This document shows, piece after piece, positions 43,848 through 53,192 of a DNA stretch of 64,000 nt. The number at the start of each line of letters is the position of its first letter. The stretch's first letter is position 1. The stretch spans positions 1-64,000 of the forward strand of contig DATDAW010000034.1 in assembly GCA_036525185.1 (NCBI GenBank), in the 5' to 3' direction. The notes beneath the pieces are model-generated. The model did not search any database and was not told the origin of the DNA. It saw only the letters and a list, made by a program, of their open reading frames with translations. The stretch is from DATDAW01 sp036525185 (GTDB taxonomy: Bacteria; Verrucomicrobiota; Verrucomicrobiia; Chthoniobacterales; DASVRZ01). The position numbers and the translations under genes are program-made.

Positions 43848-44594
43848 CTACATGGAAAGTCCGCCGTCCACCGCCAACACCTGTCCGGTGATATATCGCG
43901 CTTCGGGTGACGCGAGGAACGCGACGGCAGCGGCGATGTCTTCACTTTCGCCAAATGTGCCGAGCGGGATTTGCGTCTGAACCGTTTTCTTCAGATCCTC
44001 GGAAAGCACATCGGTCATGTCAGTCGTGATAAAACCGGGGGCGACGACATTTACGGTCACCCCGCGGCTGGCCACTTCGCGTGCGAGCGATTTACTGAGC
44101 CCAATCAAGCCGGCTTTGCTGGCTGCATAGTTGACCTGACCTGCCGTTCCCATTAACCCGCTCACGGAGCTGATGTTAATGACGCGACCCTTGCCGGATT
44201 TCATGAGAGAGCGAAGCAGCGGCTGGATGAAATTGAACGCGCCCTTGAGGTTCGTATCGATGACCGCGTCCCAATCCTCTTCCGACATGCGGAGAGCCAG
44301 CCGATCGCGCGTTACGCCGGCATTGTTGACCAGGATATCGACGCGCCCAAAGTCAGTGACAATTTTCTGGCAGACGGCCGCCGAGGCATTCGCATCGGCG
44401 ACATCGACGGCGTAGGGCCTGGCGGCATCCGGATTTGCGGCGTTGATGGCGTCGGCTGTTTTCTGAGAATTGGTTTCGGAGCGACTCACGACGGCAACTT
44501 TGGCGCCTTCTGCGGCGAAGCGTAGAGCGATGGCTTGGCCGATGCCGCGCCCGGCTCCGGTGATGACTGCGATGTGGTTTTCAAATCTGCTCAT
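43848..44594 (-). CDS. fabG: 3-oxoacyl-[acyl-carrier-protein] reductase
   Basis: NADPH-dependent reduction step of fatty acid elongation. The 248-residue SDR starts MSRFENHIAVITGAGRGIG; NNAG, the catalytic Ser (ISSVSGLMG), YAASKAG and PGFITTDMTD blocks are typical of FabG. In this family ACP genes are usual neighbours, but none is adjacent; a paralog with another substrate cannot be excluded. Confidence 0.88.
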   Translation of the reverse strand: MSRFENHIAVITGAGRGIGQAIALRFAAEGAKVAVVSRSETNSQKTADAINAANPDAARPYAVDVADANASAAVCQKIVTDFGRVDILVNNAGVTRDRLALRMSEEDWDAVIDTNLKGAFNFIQPLLRSLMKSGKGRVINISSVSGLMGTAGQVNYAASKAGLIGLSKSLAREVASRGVTVNVVAPGFITTDMTDVLSEDLKKTVQTQIPLGTFGESEDIAAAVAFLASPEARYITGQVLAVDGGLSM

Positions 44595-44722
44595 AGGGAA
44601 TTTGTGGGGAGAGCGACTCAAGACTGAAAAATGAGATGTGAAAATCAAAAAAAAGATCCAACATTCAACCCATCCGGGTTGTCCATCGTCTGCGTATTGA
44701 AACTGAAATACGTCCCTCGAAC

Positions 44723-45403
44723 ATGCCTAACTATCTTTCCCACACGTCTCTTCCCGTGAACGTCGACTCTACTGAACGCTGGATCACCGGTGTCGCTGGG
44801 CTCGTATTGATCGCTCTAGGTGCCTCAAAACGCGGTCCATTGGGCTGGGCGACCGCAGCGATTGGGGGCGCGCTCGCGGCGCGTGGCGCAGCTGGATACT
44901 GCCCGTATTACGATATGATGACGGTGAACAAGGTGACCCATCACCGTGGTTTTCATGTGGATGAATCGATCTGGATCGATGCACCGCGTGAGCAGCTCTA
45001 CGCGTTCTGGCGCGACGTTGAAAATTTGCCGCGCGTCTTTGCGCATCTCCGCGAGGTCGAAGCGCTCAACTCACATTTTTCCCGATGGTCCGCCACTGCC
45101 CCGGGCGGATTTACAGTCGAATGGGACACAGAGATCATTAACGAGCATCCGGGGGAAATGATAGCGTGGCGTTCCGTACCTGGCTCGAAGGTGCACACGG
45201 CTGGGACAGTGCGATTCATCGATGAATATGGCGGAACACGTGTCCGGCTGAGTTTGCAGCTTGATCCTCCCGGTGGCGTGCTCGGGACACTCGTGGCGCG
45301 TTTGCTGGAAGATCCCAAGCGCGAGGTCCAGAATGATCTGCGGAATTTCAAGCAAGTCATGGAAGATCGCAGCGACGTGGGTTCTGACGTAACGCCGGTG
45401 TGA
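44723..45403 (+). CDS. SRPBCC-family protein with N-terminal DUF2892-like membrane segment
   Basis: A 226-residue protein. Residues 13-60 look like DUF2892 (VDSTERWITGVAGLVLIALGA, then GAAGYCPYYDMM), with two short hydrophobic spans; the rest is a START/SRPBCC domain (SIWIDAPREQLYAFWRDVENLPRVFAHL to DPKREVQNDLRNFKQVME). Such proteins are widespread and may bind hydrophobic ligands or stabilise membranes; no specific role is known. Just past its end lies a 20-base tandem duplication. Confidence 0.85.
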   Translation: MPNYLSHTSLPVNVDSTERWITGVAGLVLIALGASKRGPLGWATAAIGGALAARGAAGYCPYYDMMTVNKVTHHRGFHVDESIWIDAPREQLYAFWRDVENLPRVFAHLREVEALNSHFSRWSATAPGGFTVEWDTEIINEHPGEMIAWRSVPGSKVHTAGTVRFIDEYGGTRVRLSLQLDPPGGVLGTLVARLLEDPKREVQNDLRNFKQVMEDRSDVGSDVTPV

Positions 45404-45428
45404 CCTATGTAACGCCGGTGTGACCTAA
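45389..45428 (+). repeat. 20-base tandem duplication across the SRPBCC stop codon
   Basis: The unit GTAACGCCGGTGTGACCTAT occurs twice head to tail; the copies differ only at the last base. The first copy contains the TGA stop of the gene, and the second repeats the same TGA downstream. It looks like a recent slippage event with no coding effect. Confidence 0.85.
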
Positions 45429-45445
45429 GAACAGGCGTCAGAAAG

Positions 45446-46291
45446 TCACAAGGGCTTTGAAACGAGGGTCTCAGCAAACTGCGGGTGCGCCTGCAGCTTT
45501 TCAAAGTCCTCTGGAGAAATTGCCCCGCGGGGCGCAGGGAGCGGGCGGGCGTTCGTGGAGGCGCGGACTCGATTTTGCAGCCATTTGGCGGTCAATGGGC
45601 TATCCAGCAAATCCCCGGACGTTGCGGCAACGGTGGTTTCTTCTTTTTCGCCGGTTGCCGCACCGATACCAACGTAAAAACCCGCGAGCAAAAGGGTTAC
45701 GCGAACGGCTGTTGACCGGCTGTAACTCGAGAGAGTCGCGGGTTTGGTCATGAAACGTCGAAGCTCAGTGAAATGCTCAAGCGACCAGATTTCCGGATTG
45801 CTGGTGGGCGAATACGGGTCGTACATCACCGCGTCGGGCTTGGGTGCGATATTGCGATGCAACGCCTGAAAGCTGTCCAAATGCAGGTGCCACGAGAGGC
45901 GTTCGTTAATGATGGCCTTTCCCATGGTCCTCAATTCGTGGACGACTGGGAGCCACGGGTGCAGGTAGGTTAGTGCGTCGACGTTCGCGATGGCGAAGTC
46001 GAGGGGGGCCAGAGTGCGGTCGAAACTGTGCAACTCGCATCGCCCCGGAGATTTCAACGCCAGGAGGAGATTCCATGCAGCAATTGCATTTGCTGCCGCT
46101 CCAAGGCCGACGTCCCAGATTACAAAAACGCCGTCAGGCCGAACCCTTGCAGGCAGTTTCTGGGCAGCAAGATGGATGGTCTCCGCCTCTGCGATCGGGC
46201 CGATGCCCGGATGAAATGTCTCGCCTGTGACCAGATCGCGTAGCGTGAAAAGGCCGTCCCGAAGGGGAACGATTTCGAAGCTTACAGCCAC
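45446..46291 (-). CDS. MnmC-like (DUF752) SAM-dependent methyltransferase
   Basis: From the GTG start that overlaps the end of corA by ten bases, the product has 281 residues. Blocks match the methyltransferase half of MnmC: TGETFHPGIGPIAEAE, the SAM loop WDVGLGAAANAIAAW, MYDPYSPTSNPEIW and LSSYSRSTAVRVTLLLAGFYVGIGAATGEKEETT. MnmC modifies the wobble uridine of tRNA; the FAD domain is absent here. An ATG giving 34 extra residues would overlap corA by 112 bases and is less likely. Confidence 0.75.
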   Translation of the reverse strand: MAVSFEIVPLRDGLFTLRDLVTGETFHPGIGPIAEAETIHLAAQKLPARVRPDGVFVIWDVGLGAAANAIAAWNLLLALKSPGRCELHSFDRTLAPLDFAIANVDALTYLHPWLPVVHELRTMGKAIINERLSWHLHLDSFQALHRNIAPKPDAVMYDPYSPTSNPEIWSLEHFTELRRFMTKPATLSSYSRSTAVRVTLLLAGFYVGIGAATGEKEETTVAATSGDLLDSPLTAKWLQNRVRASTNARPLPAPRGAISPEDFEKLQAHPQFAETLVSKPL

Positions 46292-47343
46292 TTTCTGTGC
46301 TTGAAAAAGGCGACCATTCCCAGGGCGATCACTGCGAACGCTGCGAGGCAGGCGGGGTAGCCCCAAGGTTGATACAATTCGGGCATGCTCCATTTCCCGG
46401 CCTCCTTGTCAAAATTCATACCGTAGACGCCTGCGATAAACGTCAGGGGAAGGAATATCGACGACAGCACGGTCAGCAGGCGCATGATTTCATTGGTCCG
46501 CATGCTGACGCTCGAGAGATAGATGTCCATGATTGACGACATCAATTCCCGGTAGTTTTCGACGATGTCGATAATCTGGATGGAATGATCGTAGCAATCC
46601 CGAAGAAACGGCTTGGTGGCTTCGCGGACAAGGTTGGCATCGTCGCGAGTGAGCGCGGAAATAATTTCACGCTGCGGCCAGGCTCCGCGTCGCAGATGGA
46701 CGAGGCTGCGCTTGTATTCGTGGAGTTTGGCAACTGTTTCCTGCGTGGGTTTGTCGAGGACTTCGGTTTCAAGGTCCTCAATGAGATCCCCGATGCATTC
46801 CAGAATTGGGAAATAGTGGTCAATGATGGAATCGATAATGGCGTAGGCCAGGTAGTCGCTGCCAAATCCTCGCGCCAGACCGTCGGTGCGCCGCAGGCGG
46901 TGTCGGATGGGATCGAAGAAATCACCGCCGGCTTCCTGAAAGGTCAGCACGTAATCGCGACCGATAAAAATGCTTATCTGTTCAAAAACGAGTTCCCCAT
47001 CCTGATCGCGATAGGCCATTTGCAGGACGACAAAGTAATGGTGATCATATCGTTCCAACTTGGGCCGCTGCCCAACGTTCAGGACGTCTTCAAGAGCGAG
47101 GGGGTGCAGACCGAAGGTGTGACCAAGGCTTTTTAGGAGATCGACATCACCTAAGCCGTCAATATTGATCCACGTGATGCGGCCGTTGTCGCGGTGCTCC
47201 TCGGCGTCCACGGCAGAAAGGAGGCATTTTTCGTCATACGTTTCCTGATCGTATTCAATAAGCGTGACGACGGGCTTGCCTGTTGTCGGCGCAATGAGTG
47301 TCGCGGGAGCCGTCCCGGGGAGATGATATTTAAAACTGTACAT
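46282..47343 (-). CDS. corA: CorA-family magnesium/cobalt transporter
   Basis: Inner-membrane divalent cation channel. The 353-residue protein has a large cytoplasmic domain and two C-terminal membrane helices; the ion-selectivity motif is present as VYGMNF between them. LALEDVLNVGQRPKLERYDHHYFVVLQM is a typical N-domain block. It follows a small membrane protein gene on the same strand, with a hairpin in the gap. Confidence 0.93.
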   Translation of the reverse strand: MYSFKYHLPGTAPATLIAPTTGKPVVTLIEYDQETYDEKCLLSAVDAEEHRDNGRITWINIDGLGDVDLLKSLGHTFGLHPLALEDVLNVGQRPKLERYDHHYFVVLQMAYRDQDGELVFEQISIFIGRDYVLTFQEAGGDFFDPIRHRLRRTDGLARGFGSDYLAYAIIDSIIDHYFPILECIGDLIEDLETEVLDKPTQETVAKLHEYKRSLVHLRRGAWPQREIISALTRDDANLVREATKPFLRDCYDHSIQIIDIVENYRELMSSIMDIYLSSVSMRTNEIMRLLTVLSSIFLPLTFIAGVYGMNFDKEAGKWSMPELYQPWGYPACLAAFAVIALGMVAFFKHRKWL

Positions 47344-47344
47344 T

Positions 47345-47426
47345 GATGAAATGACGAATGCACTAATGTCTCATGCCTATTGTTCCACGTGGAGGCAGCG
47401 TCTTCATTCGTCATTTGTCGTTCATC
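47345..47426. repeat. Intergenic hairpin built of ATGACGAATG-type words
   Basis: Perfect 11-base arms AATGACGAATG (47350-47360) and CATTCGTCATT (47405-47415) with GATGA / TCATC (47345-47349, 47422-47426) as outer extensions. It lies between the small membrane protein gene and corA on the minus strand and lacks a T-run. Construction is like that of the elements at 6546-6640 and 28993-29077. Confidence 0.5.
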
Positions 47427-47655
47427 TCGGTCCTTTCCAGCGGGCCGCGCTGATACAGGATAGGATGTGGCCGACCCAGCCCAGCGTGCCGAAGCTGATG
47501 AACCACAGGATGCCGGTGAGAACGAATTGAACCAGAGCAGCCATGACACGACCCTGGACGAGCTGGCCAAGTCCGGGGACGAAAAAGCTGCAAATGGCGG
47601 CGAGAACATTGCCAGCGGAGCCCTGGCCGTTGGAGGAATGGGAAGTAGGAGTCAT
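47422..47655 (-). CDS. Small TM2-like membrane protein
   Basis: Starting at MTPTSHSSNGQG gives 77 residues with two hydrophobic spans (VLAAICSFFVPGLGQL and VQFVLTGILWFISFGTLGW) joined by the basic turn VQGR. The GLGQxxxGR turn is reminiscent of TM2-domain proteins. Function unknown. A longer start is open but would overlap the protease gene. Co-oriented with the protease upstream and corA downstream. Confidence 0.72.
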   Translation of the reverse strand: MTPTSHSSNGQGSAGNVLAAICSFFVPGLGQLVQGRVMAALVQFVLTGILWFISFGTLGWVGHILSCISAARWKGPR

Positions 47656-47698
47656 AAGCGGTTGGACGCTCAAGGTGCGGGTTTTGGATTCAGTTTTC

Positions 47699-49156
47699 CT
47701 ATTTTGGTGGAAGGACGACGAAGGCTTTGGTGCCGGCACGGACAATGAAAAGAACCTGATTGGCGTTTGGATTCAGGGTGCTTAGGAGCTGGTTGTATTC
47801 GTCCATGTTCCTTACGGTGTTGCGATTGATCTCCTGGATGACATCGCCTGGCTGCAATTTGCGTGCCGCAGGCGAGTCCGGATCGATGTCGGTAATGACG
47901 ACGCCGGAAATGCCTTGGGGAAGGTCGTAATCCTGCATGGTTTGCGGGGTGAGATCGTCGACGGAAATACCTGCAAGTGCGCCGGATGGCGTCGGCGGGA
48001 CGTTCCGATTGGGGGCGGTTTGCTGCTGGGCGGTAAAGTAATCCGCGGGCTGTTCGACGATGCGTGCTTTCAACGTTTTCTCCACTCCGCCACGTTTGAT
48101 TACAATCTCCACCTCGCTGTTCACCGCGACTAAGGCGACGCGATTTCGCAGTTCACCAGGGTTTTTGATTTCCTTGCCAGCGAACTTTACGATTAGATCA
48201 CCTGCCATAACGCCTGCGCGATCGGCAGGCGAACCTTCGACGACGCTTTCCACAGCAATACCATTGGGATCAGGGCTGGGGCTCATTGAGATGCCGAGGT
48301 AACCGCGAATGACGCGGCCTTTCTGGATCACGCTTTCGACGACAGCTTTGACGGTGTTCGATGGAATGGCGAATGCGATACCCTGGTTGCCGCCGGACTC
48401 GGAAAAAATGGTGCTGTTCACACCGATGACTTCGCCGCGAATATTGACAAGCGGTCCTCCGGAGTTACCGCGATTGACAGCGGCGTCGGTTTGCAAGAAT
48501 TCGACCTGGCTGTCCGAGACGGCCGTCCTGCCTTTGGCACTGATGATTCCCTGGCTCACACTTTCCTGAAGGCCGTAGGGATTGCCAATGGCGAAAACGA
48601 TTTGCCCGACATCGACCCTTTCGGAGTCGCCCATGGAGAGCGGTTCAAGATTCGGCAGATCGATTTTCAAAAGAGCGAGATCGGTTTGTGAATCGGTGCC
48701 GATCACCGTGGCAGACGCAGCGCGTCCGTCGGCTAGCTGGACTTTGATCGCGTCCATGGCGTCGATGACGTGGTTGTTGGTGACGACGTGACCTTCCTTG
48801 GAAATAATGAACCCGGTTCCAAGGGCTGTCTGGACCTGCTGCTGGCGCGGACGAAAACGTTGGCCAAGAAAGAGCTCGAACGGATCGACGATACGCGGTT
48901 GTTGCACGCGCCGGGCGGTGTAGATGCTGACGACGGAGGGGACGACTGCTTTGGAAAGCTTTTTGTATTCAGCGTCGAGCCGCGACAGAATCTCCAGGTC
49001 GCTGAGATTCAGCTTTGCCTCGGCCGCCGGCGTGAATTTTTCCGGACGCCAGTTGACGCTGCGGTTGTCACTTGTCCGGGTTTTCTGGACGTAGAGCAGG
49101 GCAATTGCAAGAACCAGGATGAGAACAAACAGGAGGTATTTAAGAAAGCTTTTCAT
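47699..49156 (-). CDS. HtrA/Deg-family serine protease
   Basis: Envelope quality-control protease. Residues 4-23 form a membrane anchor or uncleaved signal. The trypsin-like domain has an intact triad: His129 (NNHVID), Asp159 (TDLALLKI) and Ser232 (RGNSGGP). Two PDZ domains follow (about 280-370 and 400-480). At 485 residues it matches Do-family proteases. It lies 18 bases after the recG stop on the same strand. Confidence 0.94.
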   Translation of the reverse strand: MKSFLKYLLFVLILVLAIALLYVQKTRTSDNRSVNWRPEKFTPAAEAKLNLSDLEILSRLDAEYKKLSKAVVPSVVSIYTARRVQQPRIVDPFELFLGQRFRPRQQQVQTALGTGFIISKEGHVVTNNHVIDAMDAIKVQLADGRAASATVIGTDSQTDLALLKIDLPNLEPLSMGDSERVDVGQIVFAIGNPYGLQESVSQGIISAKGRTAVSDSQVEFLQTDAAVNRGNSGGPLVNIRGEVIGVNSTIFSESGGNQGIAFAIPSNTVKAVVESVIQKGRVIRGYLGISMSPSPDPNGIAVESVVEGSPADRAGVMAGDLIVKFAGKEIKNPGELRNRVALVAVNSEVEIVIKRGGVEKTLKARIVEQPADYFTAQQQTAPNRNVPPTPSGALAGISVDDLTPQTMQDYDLPQGISGVVITDIDPDSPAARKLQPGDVIQEINRNTVRNMDEYNQLLSTLNPNANQVLFIVRAGTKAFVVLPPK

Positions 49157-49173
49157 TCGGGACTTAGCAGACG

Positions 49174-51273
49174 TCAGGAGACGTGCGATAACAGTTTGTC
49201 GGACGATTCGACAGAGAAAATGCGAAAACGTTGATTCTCCGGCGAGGAGAGCTCGGGATCGGCGCTAACGATGCGAGTGGCTGTTTCACGAGCGAGACGC
49301 ATAAGATCGCTGTCGCGAAGGATGTTGCCGATTTTCAGCGGTGGTAAACCGCTTTGTGCCGTGCCGAGGATATCGCCGGGACCGCGGCTCTCGAGGTCGG
49401 CCTCAGCAATTTCGAATCCGTTGGAGGTGCGGACAAGAACGCGGAGTTTTTCCAGAGCCGCGTCGTCTCCAGTACCGGCGAGAAGGATACAGTACGATGT
49501 GCCAGACCCGCGGCCAATGCGTCCACGCAGCTGGTGGAGTTGGGCGAGGCCAAATTTTTCGGCGTTTTCGATAATCATAACGGTGGCGTTCGGTACATCG
49601 ATCCCAACTTCGATGACGGTGGTGGCTATGAGAACATTCGTTTCTCCGTCCCGAAAACGGCGCATGATCGCCTCTTTTTCATCCGGGGCGATGCGGCCGT
49701 GGAGAAGTTCGCATTTCAGGGGCGCCAGAAACTGAGACCACTTCCTAAACTCAGCCGTGGCCGCTTTTTTCGTTTTTCCATCCTGGGTTTCTGATTCCTC
49801 GATGAGCGAGCAAACAATGTAAGCCTGCTTCCCGGACCGGAGGTATTCCCTAAACTTGTCAGGATCGCGCAGTTTGCCATCTTCTCGGAGTTCGGTGCGG
49901 ATGCGCCCCCGTCCGGGCGGCAGTTCGTCCAGAATGGAGACATCGAGATCGCCGTAAACTGTGAGTGTGAGCGTGCGGGGTATGGGAGTGGCAGTCATCA
50001 CGAGGACGTCCGGGGCGGGAATGCGCGAGATGAGTCTTGCTCGTTGAAGAACGCCGAATTTGTGTTGTTCATCGATAACGGCAAGGCCGAGGGTGGGGAG
50101 ATCGTTTTGGGCGGAATCGAAGAGAAGAGCGTGGGTGCCGATGAGAATTTGAGGAGGTCGACGTTCGGCAGCAGGTTGGGGGGAGCGCGCGTCACCGCCC
50201 TGCATACCGGCGCTTTCCTCCTTTCTCGCCCCCGTTCTCAGCGCCACCGATATCCCCAACGGCTCCAGCAGTCGGCAAAAATTCAGATAGTGCTGTTCGG
50301 CAAGGAGTTGTGTGGGCGCCATGAGCGCAGCCTGGCAACCCGATTCCACCGCCAGCAGCATCGCCGACAATGCGACCAACGTTTTTCCTGACCCGACATC
50401 TCCCTGCAATAGCCGATTCATCGGATGACCCGACGCCAGGTCCAGGCGGATTTCGGTGATTGCTCTCAATTGCGCGCTTGTGGGCGGGAAGGGGAGCTGG
50501 GCAAGAAACCGGTCCAATAGCTTTCCTGGACCGCAATGCGGTGCGCCAGGCGCGGCAAGCGTTCGGGCACGTCTCCGGGCGACGATGAGTTGCAGGCCAA
50601 AAAACTCCGTCAAAACCAGGTGCCGTCGCGCAGTCTCAAGCTGCTCAAACGACTCCGGAAAATGAATTGCTTTCAGCGCTTCGAGTCGGGAAATTTCTGC
50701 AAGTCCTTCTGGTAGCGGCGTCTCCAGTGTTTCCAGAGCGCTTAAAACGTCAAAAACCACGCGCCGCAACGCACGCTGGGTGATCCCTTCGGTCGCCGGA
50801 TAAATCGGTGCGATCCGGTCCATGCTGAGGTTTTCTCCTGCCACCTCGCCTTCGTCAGCGATCTCGAATTCCGGGTGTTCGATGCATAGATTTTTCCCGC
50901 GCAACCGTGCCCGCCCATACACGATGATCGTTTGCCCTACAGCAATCAGCTTCTGCATGTAATGCATGTTGTACCACCGCAAAATCAGCGGCGAACTGAG
51001 TGCCCCGGCCTCAGGTTCCTCCAATGTGGCATCGAACATTTTCCGGTATCCGCCAAAACGCCGGAGCGTCGCTTTCGTGATTACGCCCCGGATGCATACC
51101 GGCGTCTCGGTTTCGCCTGCGGGAAACCGATCGAACCGGGTTCGGTCCTCGTGACGGCGGGGATAATGCGTCAATAAGTCATTAACCGTTCGCAATTCGA
51201 GCCGCTCCAAAGGCTTATGCAACGAGACCGGAATCGTGGCGATATCGGTGAGCGGCGTTTCGTCGGCGATCAT
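49174..51273 (-). CDS. recG: ATP-dependent DNA helicase RecG
   Basis: Branch-migration helicase that remodels stalled replication forks. From the ATG start the product has 699 residues: wedge domain (ERLELRTVNDLLTHYPRRHEDR, first 150 residues), then helicase motifs GDVGSGKT (about residue 290), VIDEQHKFGVLQR, TATPIPRTL and the QLRGRIGRG motif VI, and a C-terminal TRG region. A TTG three codons upstream is an alternative start. It follows recJ with a gap of about 90 bases. Confidence 0.95.
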   Translation of the reverse strand: MIADETPLTDIATIPVSLHKPLERLELRTVNDLLTHYPRRHEDRTRFDRFPAGETETPVCIRGVITKATLRRFGGYRKMFDATLEEPEAGALSSPLILRWYNMHYMQKLIAVGQTIIVYGRARLRGKNLCIEHPEFEIADEGEVAGENLSMDRIAPIYPATEGITQRALRRVVFDVLSALETLETPLPEGLAEISRLEALKAIHFPESFEQLETARRHLVLTEFFGLQLIVARRRARTLAAPGAPHCGPGKLLDRFLAQLPFPPTSAQLRAITEIRLDLASGHPMNRLLQGDVGSGKTLVALSAMLLAVESGCQAALMAPTQLLAEQHYLNFCRLLEPLGISVALRTGARKEESAGMQGGDARSPQPAAERRPPQILIGTHALLFDSAQNDLPTLGLAVIDEQHKFGVLQRARLISRIPAPDVLVMTATPIPRTLTLTVYGDLDVSILDELPPGRGRIRTELREDGKLRDPDKFREYLRSGKQAYIVCSLIEESETQDGKTKKAATAEFRKWSQFLAPLKCELLHGRIAPDEKEAIMRRFRDGETNVLIATTVIEVGIDVPNATVMIIENAEKFGLAQLHQLRGRIGRGSGTSYCILLAGTGDDAALEKLRVLVRTSNGFEIAEADLESRGPGDILGTAQSGLPPLKIGNILRDSDLMRLARETATRIVSADPELSSPENQRFRIFSVESSDKLLSHVS

Positions 51274-51361
51274 TACGGACAATTAGCCACATCGACAACG
51301 ACGCGTGCAAAGTACGCAAAGGACTTTGTGGTTCTATTCGTGTTTTTTGGTCTTTCTAACT

Positions 51362-53047
51362 CTACAAGATCGCCTCTCGGAGCGCGACCACCTGCAATTG
51401 CACCGTCGTTTCATTGCGAAACGTGTTGGCTTCCAGCTGAAATGCGACGTCCCACGGCGGACGGGGTAACGCTCCGGCGCCGTTAAAAAAGATCGCTTCG
51501 CGAACGGCACCGCGTTGGCAGAGCGTTAACTTTACGTGCTTTTCCCTTAGGACTCGCGGTTCGATGGCCGGATGAACACTCCGGGCAAAATACGTCGGCT
51601 GCAGGTTCCCCATGCCGAACGGCTCGAAACATTCCTGACAACGCAGCAAGTCCATGTTGATTTTATCCAGGGACATCTCGCCATCCAGATACAAGCGCGG
51701 ATGCAAGTCTTCATCTTGCAGTGATTTACTCGCGGCTTCTTTGAATGCCTTGACAAAATTTCGGAAAACGTCCTCACGCACGGTCAACCCTGCGGCCATC
51801 TCATGACCGCCGAATTTCTCAAGCCATTCCGCGCAGCCGCCGAGTGCATTCACAAGTGACCAACCGTCGATACTGCGTCCGCTCCCTTTGCCAATGCCCA
51901 TTTCATCGAACCCGACAACGATGCTTGGGCGGTGAAATTTCCTGGCGAGCCGCGAAGCGACGATACCGATCACGCCAGCATTCCAATCCTTTGAGCCCAG
52001 CACAATCGCACGGTCGGTCTGCGGACAGAAATCCGCCAGCATGGCGAGGGCTTCTTCGCTGGTGCGCCGTTCGACTCCCTGGCGCTCAACGTTCTGTTGG
52101 TTGAGAGCTGCGGCCAGACGCAACGCTTCCTGCTCGCCATCGCACAACAACAAATCAAGCGCGTCCTGTGCGGTGCCGAGGCGACCGGCAGCGTTCAGGC
52201 GTGGTCCAACGCGAAAACCGACGTCGCCGGAGCGTATCGGCGTTCTGACGCCCGCGACTTGCAAGAGCGCCCGGAGACCGATCCACCGAGTCTTTCCCAA
52301 TTGCGTCAGACCATGACGGACCAGCAGGCGATTTTCGGCAGTCAGGGGCACGAGATCAGCAACTGTCCCGACCGCGACAAGGTCGAGGAAGTCCTTTAGA
52401 TCGAACTCAGGGAGGGGACGTCTTTTCAGCAACGCGTGGCAAACTTTGAAAACGATTCCCGCGCTGCACAAATAGCCAAAATCCGGGCCCAGTTTAGGAT
52501 TTACCACCGCCACGCAGTCGGGCCTGCCGGATTGGCATTCGTGGTGATCCAGCACGACCACGTCGATCCCGCTTTTTTGAAGTCTGGCAATTTCTATGCG
52601 TGACGATGTGCCGCAATCGACAGCGATAAGGAGGTGGGGCGCAAAAGTTGCCAGGCAACGCTCCACGCCTTCCGCCGAAAGGCCATAACCTTCGTCGATA
52701 CGCATTGGCAGAAAGCACTCGGACTGAGCGCCATACGCCAACAGCATCCGCTGTAACATGGCCAATGAAGTCACCCCGTCGACGTCGTAATCGCCGTATA
52801 AGACGATTTTTTCCCCTCGCTCCACCGCCATGAGAATCCGCCGCACGGCCTCCTCCATGTCCGGTAGCAGAAATGGATCTGACAGGGTTCGAAGTTTTGG
52901 AAAGAGAAAGCGTTGCGCCGTTTCGGGTTCAAGCAAATCGAGACGGCAAAGCAGTGGCGCCAAGCCCGGATGCACATCGATTTCCCGCGCCAGGGCGCGG
53001 GCATGATCCAGTGATGAGTGAGTGAATGGCGTCCAGACAGGTTCCAC
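51362..53047 (-). CDS. recJ: Single-stranded-DNA-specific exonuclease RecJ
   Basis: 5'-3' exonuclease of mismatch repair and recombination. The 561-residue DHH-family protein has YGDYDVDGVTS (about residue 85), VDCGTSS, VLDHHE (about residue 165), and the DHHA1 segment with GGHEMAAG. It starts with GTG. Length and motifs are normal. First of a minus-strand run with recG and the HtrA-like protease. Confidence 0.95.
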   Translation of the reverse strand: MEPVWTPFTHSSLDHARALAREIDVHPGLAPLLCRLDLLEPETAQRFLFPKLRTLSDPFLLPDMEEAVRRILMAVERGEKIVLYGDYDVDGVTSLAMLQRMLLAYGAQSECFLPMRIDEGYGLSAEGVERCLATFAPHLLIAVDCGTSSRIEIARLQKSGIDVVVLDHHECQSGRPDCVAVVNPKLGPDFGYLCSAGIVFKVCHALLKRRPLPEFDLKDFLDLVAVGTVADLVPLTAENRLLVRHGLTQLGKTRWIGLRALLQVAGVRTPIRSGDVGFRVGPRLNAAGRLGTAQDALDLLLCDGEQEALRLAAALNQQNVERQGVERRTSEEALAMLADFCPQTDRAIVLGSKDWNAGVIGIVASRLARKFHRPSIVVGFDEMGIGKGSGRSIDGWSLVNALGGCAEWLEKFGGHEMAAGLTVREDVFRNFVKAFKEAASKSLQDEDLHPRLYLDGEMSLDKINMDLLRCQECFEPFGMGNLQPTYFARSVHPAIEPRVLREKHVKLTLCQRGAVREAIFFNGAGALPRPPWDVAFQLEANTFRNETTVQLQVVALREAIL

Positions 53048-53192
53048 AACCGGAGAGAATCGAAGACCCGTCGAGCAGCGCCAAGCGGAAAACGTAGGCG
53101 TCTCGATTCGATCGCTTTAAAATCGGCACGCGAAAAGAAAAAGCGAAACAGGCTTCCAGTCTCCGCGCTCCCCAGTTTACAAGTCAGTCGTC

